Positions 47,378 through 58,738 of a DNA stretch of 64,000 bases are shown here, piece by piece. The notes under the pieces are model-generated. The model did not search any database. It saw only the letters and a program-made list of their open reading frames with translations, and had not been told where the DNA came from. The stretch covers positions 558,001-622,000 of the forward strand of contig JAUDYN010000002.1 of NCBI GenBank assembly GCA_030407005.1, written 5' to 3'. Made by a program: the position numbers and the translations under genes. The stretch comes from Desarmillaria ectypa. Its lineage: Eukaryota > Basidiomycota > Agaricomycetes > Agaricales > Physalacriaceae. Within the stretch, counting starts at the first letter, position 1, and each line of letters opens with the position of its first letter.

Positions 47378-48417
47378 CGGACACGAATGTAGAAGGTTGG
47401 GGACGGAAGAAAAGGCAGGGGCAAGCCAAACGGAGACCGGCGAAAAAGTTTACCTGGGGAATGGACAACGCGTCACTATTTCCCCCGCAGCGTCGGCCGG
47501 AGTTTAGCGGAGTTTCCCGCGTCGGGTATCCGGCCGGTAGGGGCCAAATCAATTGTTGTCGTGCGTTTTTCAAGTTGAACCTCCTTTCTACCTTCCGTTC
47601 AGCTCCTTTGCAAACGTGATTCGATAATAGGGATGATACCACAGGCTGGAGTACTAAAAATGTAGCCTCGGACATTGCTGTGGCTTCTGTATAACTATTA
47701 GCCGCACTGGTGGCTCACCGGCTGTATCATTGGTTCGGGATACACCTAGCCTCAATGTACGAACCTTTGCACGAGTCGCAAGCCTTCATCACACGTTGCG
47801 ACATTTCAAATTCAATCATTAATTCATTCCTCTCGGTTGGTTCACCATGTCTGGCAAGGGAGATCCATCATTTCTCTTATGAAGTCCGTGATGGAAGTCG
47901 CTGGCGTTGCTGTAACTCTCTGTAACTCCGTGCTCGGTTGCTTGTAGTACCGACAGGTTATTCCGTCGGTTTAAGTCAAAAAACTTTTCCTTGAGCCGCG
48001 TGCTTAGCAACTCCGAATCTTAGGTGATTCTCCATTCTTCCCAGCACATTTGAGCTTCTAGTATTCAGGTCTCAGGCCCGCTATCATATGGTAAATCTGG
48101 ATTTCCCTTTTATGCCATAAGTAACCACAGGGACGCATCTCTCTCACGCGTGAGCGCGCTTCAAGTACTGACTTAGGAACCAGGTCTTTCAAAATTTATC
48201 GCAAACATATATTTATATATAGGGCCAAGGCAGAACATGTCCAACATACATGCAAGTTGAAGCAAGAGCACTAAACAAATGTTTAGAAAGCAGAAATGAA
48301 AAGGAAAAAGGAAAGCCAACTCGAAAACTATTGCGAAAGAAAAGAAAAATAAGTGACGATGTTGAGATGCAAAGGGGAATATACCAACGGATCGAAACGG
48401 ATGTCCTCTGCTGACGA
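47378..48417. other. Intergenic region upstream of adenylate kinase
   Basis: Promoter of adenylate kinase and 3' flank of the small membrane protein gene. No gene seen. Confidence 0.5.
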
Positions 48418-49027
48418 TCAGGATCCATGACCATTTCGAGTTCCCTCCCTGCTCTCTCCTCGGCCTCCTTGCGTACCGCCATCATCAGTATCACTCGTAC
48501 GGACCGCCGGATCCGGAGTGTTGATGATGTTCATGTTCCGGTCACCCAAGCCGTGATGTGTGAACGCGTCAGAATCTGAATACACGCCACGGCGCGTGTG
48601 ATTGTCGGAATGAGTGTTGCCAGTAAACAAGGCAATAAAATGTTTCCAGGGGGTAAAATCATGGAAAATTCGTAAGACACCATGAAGGATATCTGGAATG
48701 GATTGTGTGGTATGGGTGGGGGGAGATGTGACTGGCAGGGGGAGGGTCGGTGGTTCCCTGATAAATTGAATACTGTGTAGGCAGAAGGTACATCCTTCGT
48801 AGCCCGCATCTTGGTTCGCCTCTTGAGAAACTGTATTGAGGAGACCGTTATCATGGTGTCGACAAAGCAAATGGACTATGGTGCGTACTGTACAAAAATG
48901 ATTGGCACGCATGAGTTGGTACCGTTGTCTGCCAGCGCAATTCCGACGACTTACGAATTACTACGACACCGAGCATAACGAGGAGGAGGATGGCGCGGAG
49001 CTGTTGATCGAGTGGTAGACTTGACAT
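48418..49027 (-). CDS. Small membrane-anchored protein, unknown function
   Basis: Not recognised. Exons 49027-48955 and 48887-48418 give 180 aa; the 67-nt intron has a GTAAGT donor. The N-terminus carries one hydrophobic segment (ILLLVMLGVVVIL, about residues 13-25) that could be a signal anchor. After it come a Cys/His-containing stretch (HLLCRHHDNG, GCTFCLHS), an aromatic helix-like part (ILHGVLRIFHDFTPWKHFIALF) and a hydrophilic tail rich in Asp, Gly and Arg. Upstream of the start a TATATATAAG stretch at about 49063-49072 (plus-strand reading) is a possible core promoter. It may be lineage-specific. Confidence 0.6.
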
Positions 49028-49189
49028 TGAGCTGATGGGTATTTGACGGACAGGGCAGTGGCTTATATATAAGAAGCATTGAAAATATATTCAAAATAAA
49101 AACGACATTGTATGCCTCAAAAGTACATATTCTCTACCGCTACTAAGTCGGAAAGACCTCCCAGAATACCTGGATTGCTGCGTAGTGAT

Positions 49190-51360
49190 CCCGCGTGGGG
49201 GGCTCCTTGGTTCATCCATCAAAACCTTGTAACTGATTCAAGCTGTTTAGTTGCGGAATAGATCACTCCTCAGATGAATCATGTACCTGACATAGCATGG
49301 GGTAAACATTAGTTCCCCACAAAGATGCCACTGGTATCTTTGGAGATCCCCAGCGTCGACGACAAAATGACAGTACCACGCCCAATTCCGGACTGTACCA
49401 TCGACAAGCCGCGTTCTGAATTAGGATGCACAAACGAGAGCATAATTTGGTAAAACCGTACAGATTTCACGCTTGCGATATATCGGGTAGGTGAAGGATG
49501 TCCAGAATCCCAAGGATGATAGGATGGGCATGCCCGTGAAGCTGTTAAGCCTTTTACGACCTGTCAAGTACACTCTTGACATCGCTCCTCACCTGATATT
49601 CGGAGGAGTTCAAATTGTCTAGACTCGCAATTCAGAAGCAGAACAGCATCGATTGAATGACTTGTGCAAGAGGCACTTGATATTTCTCATCCAGGGAGTA
49701 ATATCGGTGGTTTCAACAGGGAGGCTGTCAACCCCTACTCTTGCCTCATTATGGCTTTAGATTCGAAGCATGACATCTTCCTTCCAGAAGAAGGGGATGG
49801 TGATGTCGCCATTGAAAGCAGAACAACATCGCTCACGATGAGGGTGGATGACATATGCTAGACCTACCAGCAACAGTCCATTGAAGGGGATCCTATACGG
49901 CATATACCGAGACATGATGATCCCTGAGGAGAGAAAACCTGTCCTTAGTATCACAGATGCTGGGCCGGTACTTTTATGCAATCGTACAGTCAGATCTGCT
50001 GTCCAATGAACAATAAGAAAAAACCTCGTTGGTACACCCGATAAAATTCGGAGGTACAAAACGAAAGTCGATCATCGTTGCCATAGGACGGTGGCAGTGC
50101 TTTCACCGAAGGAGCGTACGTTCGTGCGATGGAAGTGACGAACAATCGCCTAAGCTCAGAGTCGCTCTAGCACAAAGACGTTTATTGCGGCTGTTGAATC
50201 TATATCTCGTCTTCTGACCAACGAGTCAGGGTCACTAGATCGGATGAAACCATGGAACTACCCAACTCTCAGCATGGAAACACCCAGCTTTGCGATTTGA
50301 ATACGACGGCCAATGACAGGAGTAATCGATGGATCTATTTTGCTGTTCCATCCGTGCGTTGGATTGCAGGCCGAGAATCGCAGAGTGGGCACATTCGTGG
50401 GGCTATAACAGCTTCTAGGGCCTGTCAGGTAGACTCTTGCATCGCTCCAACTTTAGATTCGGGGTTTCACCTGTCGAGATGGGCTGTATAACTTGTATGC
50501 GATGATGAGAGCAAGATAACACTGATGATGTCACTTGGACAAGAGAGTGTCTGATGGATGGCCAATGTGGACAGAAAAGTACGAGACTTGGTAATCGCCG
50601 GTGTAGCAGACCCTGACGTAGTGTTTCATACATTCAGGCTGCTGAATGCTATCTAATGAGGGGCGAGAAGCCATCGAATCGACAGGCAGGAAAAAGCACT
50701 GGAACCGGGCAGACGATGCGAACGATAGCTTATCGATTCTGCTGGGGTGGAGGTACATTCACAGAAGGAGGACCTGTGATGAACATCGCCATAAGACCAG
50801 AATCGTCCTAGATTGCGAGTAAAAACACGAACGCTGCTCTGATACTTTACTGTAACGCGATTACTTGATCTAGAGTATGAAATATTTGGTCGACCCTAGA
50901 TGGTGCGCAGAACGGGTAATGACTCGCTCTTCCACCGCGAAAATTCGTGAGGTTAATAAGGTAGAATTGGGCGACGTCTAATGCTCCGGTTGACCTATGC
51001 TGAACAAGTGGTGATATGAGTAACACAATTGTCGACAGACGTCCGGGCTCCGTTTACCTAGAAGCACGGTGGAGTTGAAGAGTACAATACGGCCGATGCT
51101 GATTGGGACACTTACACCAGCTGAGACTAGCGGTATCGTATTGATCGATTTTGGTTAGATGTATTGAGACGAAGCAGTGCCTTGGATGTATCCGTGAAAC
51201 GCTACCACCACGACCTAGAGAACGCAACCCCACTGAACACTGATGGATGGCGAGTCAGCAGGAGCATGTCGGCCATGAGGCATTAAGTTAGTGCATCGAG
51301 GCTGTTAAACCTGCTGCGCACTGCATGCCAGGTACATATTTTCGTCGTCCAATGAATGAC
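49190..51360. repeat. Diverged direct repeats, about 0.87 kb period
   Basis: Similar blocks recur near 49545-49625, 50398-50478 and, weakly, 51300-51340. The first two share CCTGTCA[AG]GTA[CG]ACTCTTG, then CATCGCTCC and ATTCGG. The third shares GCTGTTAA[AG]CCT and AGGTACA. Further matches, such as CTTG[TG][GA]CAAGAG at about 49661 and 50534, keep the same offset. This indicates two, perhaps three, old tandem copies of one unit. On the minus strand some stretches look weakly coding (for example GMPILSSLGFWTSFTYPIYR) but stops abound. The region is best described as decayed tandem repeats, origin unknown. Confidence 0.45.
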
Positions 51361-51790
51361 AGATTTTCAAGATCAGATGAAATAATCACCGTCCTGGTGT
51401 AATGAAAACATACAGCCCCCGCAGATCAGAATGTTGTGAAGAGAAGGTAACAGCTGAGCCCTGGGCCTAAAGTATGTGGGGAACCCAACTCGTAAAGTTG
51501 CTGAGAAGTTGAAACTCGCAGCAATTGGAACTTCGAAGGGCAGTGCAGATCGGCAACCCAGAAGATACCTGGACCTATTAGAAAACAATGATAGGAAAGT
51601 ATACCTGTTCGAGAAAACAAAAAAATCAAGCCCAAGGCTGATTGCTGGAAGACGCGACTCAGAAACACCAACTGATGATGAGAGGCGGGAACGATTTGCA
51701 GCGAAGCGGCTGTGTCGAAAGTTGGTCAAGCTTGGCTGAAGCCTCCGCCTCGTCTCAGATTTCCTATTCTGAACTCAAACAAAAACGAGG

Positions 51791-52527
51791 ATGTCACCAC
51801 ACGCTCTATCATCGAAACAAGAAAAAAAGCTCGTCGACTACCTAGACGACAGCTTCCTCAACATGATGAGGGGCTACAAAAAGCGGTCAGTCCGCGCGAA
51901 TTCATAATTGAAATATTCTTCCCGTTCCGAGACGTCGCATGCAGCTCCCAGCCCACGTCGCATTTACCGACTCTTCAGCTCTATCTGGAGGCAGCAACGA
52001 AGATACTGTCGGTAATACTGCAGATACCACCTGTTGACCCGTCGACATCACTCCGGACGTCGTACCTCCTCCATCTCACCAATGATGCGCTGAGTTCCAT
52101 CGTGGGGTATGCACCAAATCCGCAGAATGCCGTAGACCTCATGGACTGGCTGGATGATCTTGATCAGGCTTGGCTGGCAGTTCTACAATGTCAGGTATGG
52201 GACCCCAAGGAGGGCTTGGGTGTCGACCTGGTGATTGACATTGATTCCGTCGCGGCTGGGGTAAAGTCAACTTCGCTGAGTCAGACGGAGCGAACGCGCC
52301 TGAGAAGTTTACTCCTTGGCGGTGTTGAGACGCTCGAGGAATGGCTGTTTGGGTGGGAAGGCAATGGTGATATCAGTAGTGAAAATATTCTGGAGGCTAC
52401 GGGATTGCAGGCGGCGTTTGATGAAGTATTTTCCAGGACACTTGATGAGTTAGGAGGGTTAGGTGGATTGAATTTGGATCGTATTACTTTGGACGATACT
52501 TGTAAACCAGAGGAAATGGAAATGTAA
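51791..52527 (+). CDS. Conserved-looking protein of unknown function
   Basis: Not recognised. Exons 51791-51885 and 51945-52527 give 225 aa; intron 59 nt with a GTCAGT donor and GCAG acceptor. The start MSPHALSSKQEKKLVDYLDD is well placed and the second exon continues SQPTSHLPTLQLYLEAATKI. The sequence is mostly helical by pattern, with leucine-rich amphipathic stretches (LLHLTNDALSSIVGY, LMDWLDDLDQAWLAVLQ) and an acidic C-terminus. No motif, signal peptide or membrane segment is seen. It starts about 430 bp beyond the repeat region and ends 230 bp before the F-box-like gene. Confidence 0.65.
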
Positions 52528-52760
52528 GTTTTAGCGAAATATCTACGGATCTTGGAAGGATCTGACCGGAATTTGTGAATCACGTGCGTACCGCCTTGTC
52601 AAAGTCCAAATTAGGTCATGAACGACTCCATTCGGAACTAGTCCTTGTCTCGGACAGTGCTGCACGAACTGCGCTTCTGTCATGCACAATTTCTTTCCTT
52701 CTGCATCTTTCGCAGACCTTTAAACATACTTTGTCCAGCGGAATACCAATAATACCCAGT

Positions 52761-53696
52761 ATGCCCGGGTTTCCATACCTCAATATTTCCGCTGACTACC
52801 GCAGCAGCTCCATAATGGAACGCTGTCCAGCAGAGATCTGCAGCGAAATATTTTCATATGCCTGCACGGACAACGGCTATACAGGCCGCTCACTCTCTCT
52901 GGTCTCCAAATTCGTACGAGAAGCCTCGGAAATGAGTAGACTGCAATCGATCTCCATCATTGGCTACGAGCAGCTCGTGGCGTTTGCAGCTGCCTTGGAG
53001 CGTACGCCGCCCAGCCTTCGCAGGGTGCGGTATATCTTTATATCTGCACATGCTCGCTCGACGGCAGAGAACCCCAAGGCTATCACTTCCGAGTACTCGC
53101 GACGAGCCAAGGCCTACGCCGCCTTTGAGCAGATCCTCCAGTATATAACCGGGACTGTTGAGGTCCTGCACGCTTTTTTCATCTTCTACCGCCCGTTTCC
53201 ACTATTACCCGTCAACCTCCCTCTGCTCCGCGAACTGACGCTGTATGGTTCGCTCGACGGGTTCCCCGACGTCGACGAGCGACTCCAGTTCCCATGTCTT
53301 CGCCATCTGTATCTCTCCCCGATCTCCTCACCTTCCTACCTCACAGGCCAGATCTCAAAGCTCACACCAAGCCTTGTCAATCTGCGGTTAGCAGCTCCGG
53401 AGCATTCGCAGTCGTTTGTTCCCGAGCTAGAGCAGATCCTGCAGAAGCTGGAGGAAGAGTCGGCTATGACGTTACGAAAAGTTTTCGTTCATTGTCCCTT
53501 GAAGCCGCAGGATAACTGGTTGAATATGATGGACTTGTATGAGGAGACGATGGCATCGCTCAAGCGTCTTTTATCCCGGCACCAGCAGCGCCTGGTGCTG
53601 TTATCCCCCTTACGGATGGGTCTCTTCCGTACAGTAACTATACAAGACGCGGAGGTAGCATGGTCGGAAAGTATATCTGGGCGTTGCTGGTGGTAA
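52761..53696 (+). CDS. F-box-like protein
   Basis: Probable F-box protein of the large mushroom-specific group. These are thought to recruit substrates to SCF ubiquitin ligases. Single exon, 311 aa from the Met at 52761. The same frame is open back to 52575, and another Met at 52818 directly precedes the F-box (MERCPAEICSEIFSYACTD, then RSLSLVSKFVREAS). Leucine-rich segments follow (LPLLRELTLYGSLDGFPDV, LQFPCLRHLYLSPI, PSLVNLRLAAPEH), as in LRR-type F-box proteins. It lacks introns and ends RCWW. Its partner and targets are unknown. Confidence 0.7.
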   Translation: MPGFPYLNISADYRSSSIMERCPAEICSEIFSYACTDNGYTGRSLSLVSKFVREASEMSRLQSISIIGYEQLVAFAAALERTPPSLRRVRYIFISAHARSTAENPKAITSEYSRRAKAYAAFEQILQYITGTVEVLHAFFIFYRPFPLLPVNLPLLRELTLYGSLDGFPDVDERLQFPCLRHLYLSPISSPSYLTGQISKLTPSLVNLRLAAPEHSQSFVPELEQILQKLEEESAMTLRKVFVHCPLKPQDNWLNMMDLYEETMASLKRLLSRHQQRLVLLSPLRMGLFRTVTIQDAEVAWSESISGRCWW

Positions 53697-53938
53697 GATC
53701 CGCAGGTTCTCGGCTCTTTCAATTGTAGCGGGCTCTAAGGAGCTGATATCCTATGTATGATGCTTCTTTTTTTTTTACTGATATCCAATACCATTCTGTT
53801 CAACAGCGATAGGTGTTACATGTGTACGCGTGGCGTACTAGGGAGGAGAGATAAAGAACGTCCGTGACTGGAAACCCGTACCAAGCCATAATAGTCAACA
53901 TCATCAATGGCTGCTTCATCGACCTGCCTGAATAACCG

Positions 53939-54340
53939 CTAATCATGCTTCTTCTGCTTCTCCGTTTGTTTCTTCTTCTTTTCCATCATCATCTTCTTCT
54001 TCTTCTCGCCATGTGCGCGAGGGGGAACGCTAATCAAGGGCTGAGGGGGCTGAATATGAGCGGGCGGCGGCGGTCCTTCATTTGACAGAAAATCCTGACC
54101 ATCAACATCTCCAGTTCTCCTAGCAACACGCCTTTCCTGAATGGCTCGGAACCGGGCAACGCGGTCGAGAGGAGCATCTCGCGCAACGACGGCGGGATCA
54201 ATGGGCTGAGCAGGGCTTCTGACGAGGTAGGAATGTCCCATAAGACTTCCGGGTCCAGTAGGGAGAGCCTGAACGAAGGAAAAGAGCTGGAAGAACGCGA
54301 AGAAGAGGATGAAGGTAAAGTTGAACACGGCAGTCTTCAT
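53939..54340 (-). CDS. Small secreted protein with Lys/Met-rich tail
   Basis: Single exon, 133 aa. A clear signal peptide (about residues 1-25, FILFFAFFQLFSFVQA, cleavage likely after VQA) is followed by LPTGPGS. The mature part holds an Arg-rich stretch (RFRAIQERRVARRTG) with dibasic sites that could be Kex2-processed. A proline-rich part follows, then a highly basic C-terminus made almost entirely of Lys, Met, Glu and Gln. The coding repeat (TTCTTCTTC on the plus strand) may expand or contract. No cysteines are seen. Function is unknown. Confidence 0.6.
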   Translation of the reverse strand: MKTAVFNFTFILFFAFFQLFSFVQALPTGPGSLMGHSYLVRSPAQPIDPAVVARDAPLDRVARFRAIQERRVARRTGDVDGQDFLSNEGPPPPAHIQPPQPLISVPPRAHGEKKKKMMMEKKKKQTEKQKKHD

Positions 54341-55679
54341 GACGACGAGGAATAGAAAGAAGCAAAAGGCGGTTTTTAGTTATCGGTGTGTAGAGAGAAA
54401 TGGCGCTGCCGTTCTCTCAGTCCTGCTCAAAGGTAGTACTTCAGAGTCGTCGATACTCGGAGGTGGAAGTATGAAAGAAAGGAAACTAGGGGGCGTTTGC
54501 TGTATTTATAACTTGGTGTTGACAAACAACGCCATCAAGACAAGAACAATAGCCCCTGTAACGTTACCCTGCCGCTATAAAGCCACGGTGATTTCAATAA
54601 ATGCATGCGACGACGAAATTCAGGTCTCGACTCCTTGGCGATGGTGATGGCACGAAATTTCCGCCGGAATGCACTCAATTGAGAGTGTTGAGATAAGATA
54701 CTGCGTGTATGGTAGAATGCAACTACATACGGTACGAGGCAATATGCACCTCAGTATCCTGCATTACGTATCTGTTCCCTCTTTTCCCCGCCTCTTTTTC
54801 CGCGCTATACGCGATGAGCGCATAAGGGAGCGCAGGTGGCTGACAGTAGACAGACCGAGTGACAGATAAGAGTGAAACCCAAACCATCTCGTAAAGAGAA
54901 GGACGTCTAGCATCGGCGAACTGGAGGAGAATGGATGCGTCCAAAAGTAGCTGAACACGCGAGAATACACTAGTTCGGAGGGTCCTACATCTTGGTGCTT
55001 GCCGTAGTGTTCCGCTCTGAACATCGGGTCTGAATAAGATAAAAACAACCAGTAGGCTTGCGCCAATCATCCAGTCCAGCCCTAATGAGGACCAAATTCA
55101 CGTTATAGAATATAGACACTTGAGCTTGGCAAGGAGGGTAATGAGTTAAGTTTTCTTTGGATGAACCACTGCCATCCCGGCTACTCCTATAGAATCGCGA
55201 TGCCTGGGAAAATCAGGCGGTTGGGGATAAACGAAGCGAAGGAAGCAGGACTATAGAAGAGCCAAAGTGTCGCTGTGGCCTTTGTAATTTTTGCACCAAG
55301 AGAGACCAAAGGTCGTCTCATTGCCCCGCCGTCGCCACGTTCTCCGCAAACGTTTGAGTTGGTATAACTCCGACATGATGGGTGGAGCATGGTTCATACC
55401 GAAAATATCCTAGTTGACATTTTGTTTCCTCGGAGGAATGACACATATCCACTCACCCTCAATCGTTGCTCGCACGAACGTCTTCACCTCCACCATCGTC
55501 TCCTGACAAGTAACGATATGTGGAAATGATAGTGATGCGAAGTGCGGGCAAAATGGAAGTTTCGTTGGAGGTTGGGGTTTCGTCTCGCCGTCACGGCGAG
55601 GAGGCCGTAAAATCGTACTGAGGAAATTTAGACTCGAACACGTAAGAACTTCAAAATACTACCAACCCAGCATCCATGT
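54341..55679. other. Intergenic region, no gene supported
   Basis: Promoter of the small secreted protein gene and 3' flank of the DUF6535 relic. A minus-strand ORF at 55066-54764 (MAQAYWLFLSY...) has a protein-like composition but no partner exon or domain. Confidence 0.45.
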
Positions 55680-58600
55680 CAGCTAAACCTACTGCCCTTG
55701 AACTGACTTGTCTTCCAACTTTGGACCAGTGCACCACCTCAGAAGGTAATCCATGTAGCCTACTGGGAATCGAATCGAAGCTGGCGATGACACCTGGATT
55801 GATGGTCAGAAAAAGGTTGCTATGGTCAATAGGAAAGATGTCAGCTTACTGGGACATGTACCTCATCGTCGAAAAAGGTATCAAGCACACTGATCGCGCA
55901 CTTGATGACGTACTCTTTGACTTGCCTATGGCGGGCTGGTAGCGCGCCAGAATAGGGCTCCTGAATCTGTCGATCGAAAAAGTCCCAGCCATCATTCTCT
56001 ATCAAATTACGAAGTTTCTTGCGATACTCATCCCAGGCAGGATCTTGCGGACGAAGCTGTCCTAGTGCTTTGATGCCACAGCAAAGGGCTGTGCGGTCTA
56101 TAAGTTCACCCTCCTGTGTGGCTAGGATGGAGTACGCATTGAAAGATTCTGCGCTTCATGGAGGTGGTCAACATGCCGCTGAAGTGTCACCGCGTACATG
56201 ATTCTATCCAATCCGTATAGCATAGCGGAAATTCCAGTACAGTACTCGCGGGTGACTCGAACCGATTCCACATGAAATGCATGGTTAACAAAAAAAGTCG
56301 AGACATTGTCTTTCGAGGAACACAGTGTAAGCTGCAGGGACACATTTTGCGAGGACGTTAGCCAGCGTACTACATGCGATGTCAGATTGGTGTGAGTAGC
56401 CTCGCACGTTGCCCCATTTGACTATCATAAAATCGGCTATCGGTTGGAGACCACGCAAAGAACAAGCTGAAGAGGAAATGGTAATCGAACGTCGATAGGC
56501 GAGGATAGTATCGTAGCACAGTTCGTTCCACCGTGACGCTGCATTGCGCGCATCCTATTTTTGGATAACGCAAGCAGCGAGGATATCCTCAAGTACCGCT
56601 GTGACAGCGGTACCGTCATGGGATGAGAGCATTTGGACTCGGATCCACTTCGCAGCAGAGTGTAACGAGAGATTGATCGTGGTATGAAACATATCGGACT
56701 CGGGGAGAGAAAGTCTGCCAAGTAAGAAGTTGATGGCCGCCACAAACATCCTCAAACGTAGAGGCAACAATGGCCGGAGCGATGGTGGATCTCCAACAAG
56801 CTAAAAAAGTATGTAGAGGTCAACGTTATAGATCTCTTCCGCAAAATAAGGCAACGCATCCTTGATTCTGAGAACCAACGGTGACGTAAAATCATGTTTT
56901 ACGCCCTTCTGTGAGGCATCGAATGAGCATAGGATGACTGCGCAAAGATGAAGGGGAAACATTGGCGTGATTATCATTAGCAAGATCTGGAGAACTAAAG
57001 ATACCTCCACCGGATGCAATGCGTATAAGGCCAGACCAACAAAGCAGCGGCAGGATTCGGGGAGTATTATGTCTCTAAAAAATGCAGCTTGATCCAGCGA
57101 TCCAGCAAGCCTTCCTCTGGCTGGCAGGCCAGGGATACGAATGGACTGAATGGCAGCAGTGAGCTCGAAAGCATCAACATCGGGGAGGATGATATAACGT
57201 GGACGGTAAGGGCGAAAGTAAAGCAGACGTTCGAGTTTGGTCTCCATGCCGGACACTGGTTTGTCACAATTGGGAATTTTCTCGTCGGACTGCAGACAAC
57301 TCTTAAGCAAAGGCTAGTGCATGTACTTCATTATTCGAGTATTTGGTTGAAGCTGAAGCACCTCATTTGATGCCATTGGCAAGCCTCTAATAGACTGCAC
57401 GACTATGCTTTGCACCTTGGAGTGAGAAGAGACTAAGAGCCAATCCAGTGCTTCAGCCGCCAGATTCGTTGACATCTGCTGCACACACTCAGACTGTATG
57501 ATCAATGACTCCATATGCCTTGCTTGCACATGTGAAAGGTAGTGAATCATGTCGCTAAACCGTCGTCGCCCCCGCGTACGAAGGAAATGATATTTTCTGT
57601 CTTATGATACTTTTGGGACGAAACGACGGAGATGTGAAGGAGATTGAAGAGGGATGCATGGTACAAGCATTGGGGAAAAGATGGGAAGAGTAGTCACCAC
57701 CATATATACCACATAGTCAAGGATAGTTCCTGCACAAATAATCCATGACAGAGCTTTCCGGGGGGGATGTAAGAAGACTACAAGGCCGGCGAGAAATATT
57801 GCGAGAGTTAGATGTATGAGGACAGGGAGGAGTCCTATGATGACCTGGATATGGCACTTTTGGAAACCAGCGTATCGGAACTGCCGAGTAAAACTACGGA
57901 TACGCGGCGTTCCAGACGGCAGGCGACGTAGTGATGAAGCCACTGTTTCGCGAGAACGGCAACGAGCGCAGTCGTCAGGCTTAGGAACAGGCTGGTGAAC
58001 CAGAGCCCGTTCACCCAGACGTCTGTAGTGGCGGCACGATGCTGGATTCACTGGAGAGGGGGAAATGGCGTCGACCGAAGAACCTTTAGCGATGGCACGC
58101 TGAATGAGGACCAACTTGAAAAGCAAAGATGCTGATACGGCGACGTAGTCTGCCAACAAGTTTTGGCAGGTCTGTACGACAAACGTCGTGACAACCGCCG
58201 AGGAAAGACTCGCCTTCGATATTCTCGGTAACAAAGTAAAGCAAATGCAACTACAGACTCACAAAGACGAGCAGTATGTTGACATTGTCCCAACATTCTT
58301 CGACCATGTTGGCGTCGTAAATTCTGCCTTCAGCTTCGTAAGTTCTCCAAACTCTCGCATTCGGTGCCGTCCCAAGTTCATAGATGGCATCCCCGGGGTG
58401 TTTTTCTTCATAGTTGTACGTATCGCTTACTATTTCATTTCATGAGATACAAAGTGACAACACAATGTATTTTTCGCACTTTTCTTAGCCGTAGGATCCG
58501 GTTGTCCCAGGAATCCTCTTCGCGCTGGTCGCATGAACAGTATTCGATGGGGCCGCTGTTGAGACTTCATCCTGATCTTAATCTCCTTCTCTCTCTCCAG

Positions 58601-58738
58601 CACCTTTATTCCCCGCTTATCCAGTCCATTTTTGTGCCACTTGACTCCTTCATTTCCTCGATCTTCAGCCTCTGCATTCTCATCGCGTGCGATAGACTGG
58701 TGCAGCTCTGTATTCGAGCTCGATAGTCCAATCAACAT
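55680..58738 (-). pseudogene. Broken DUF6535-family membrane protein gene
   Basis: Remains of a basidiomycete DUF6535 protein, a membrane family of unknown function. The N-terminal part (EDRGNEGVKWHKNGLDKRG) lies at about 58680-58620. The core follows at about 58360-58262 (ARVWRTYEAEGRIYDANMVE, then WDNVNILLVF). After a 49-nt intron comes SLSSAVVTTFVVQTCQNL and then IQRAIAKGSSVDAISPSP. Between about 58035 and 57922 the sequence must be read in another frame (TTDVWVNGLWFTSLFLSL). The first frame then returns with PSGTPRIRSFTRQFRYAGFQ and VIIGLLPVLIHLTLAIFLA. A TAA at 57604-57602 and further breaks interrupt the C-terminal part, which still shows EALDWLLVSSHSKVQSIVVQ. A working product is unlikely. 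Confidence 0.75.

Noticed and set aside
54764..55070. Minus-strand ORF with membrane-like segments
   Set aside because: Two overlapping frames are equally open, and there are no partner exons, domain or upstream start context.
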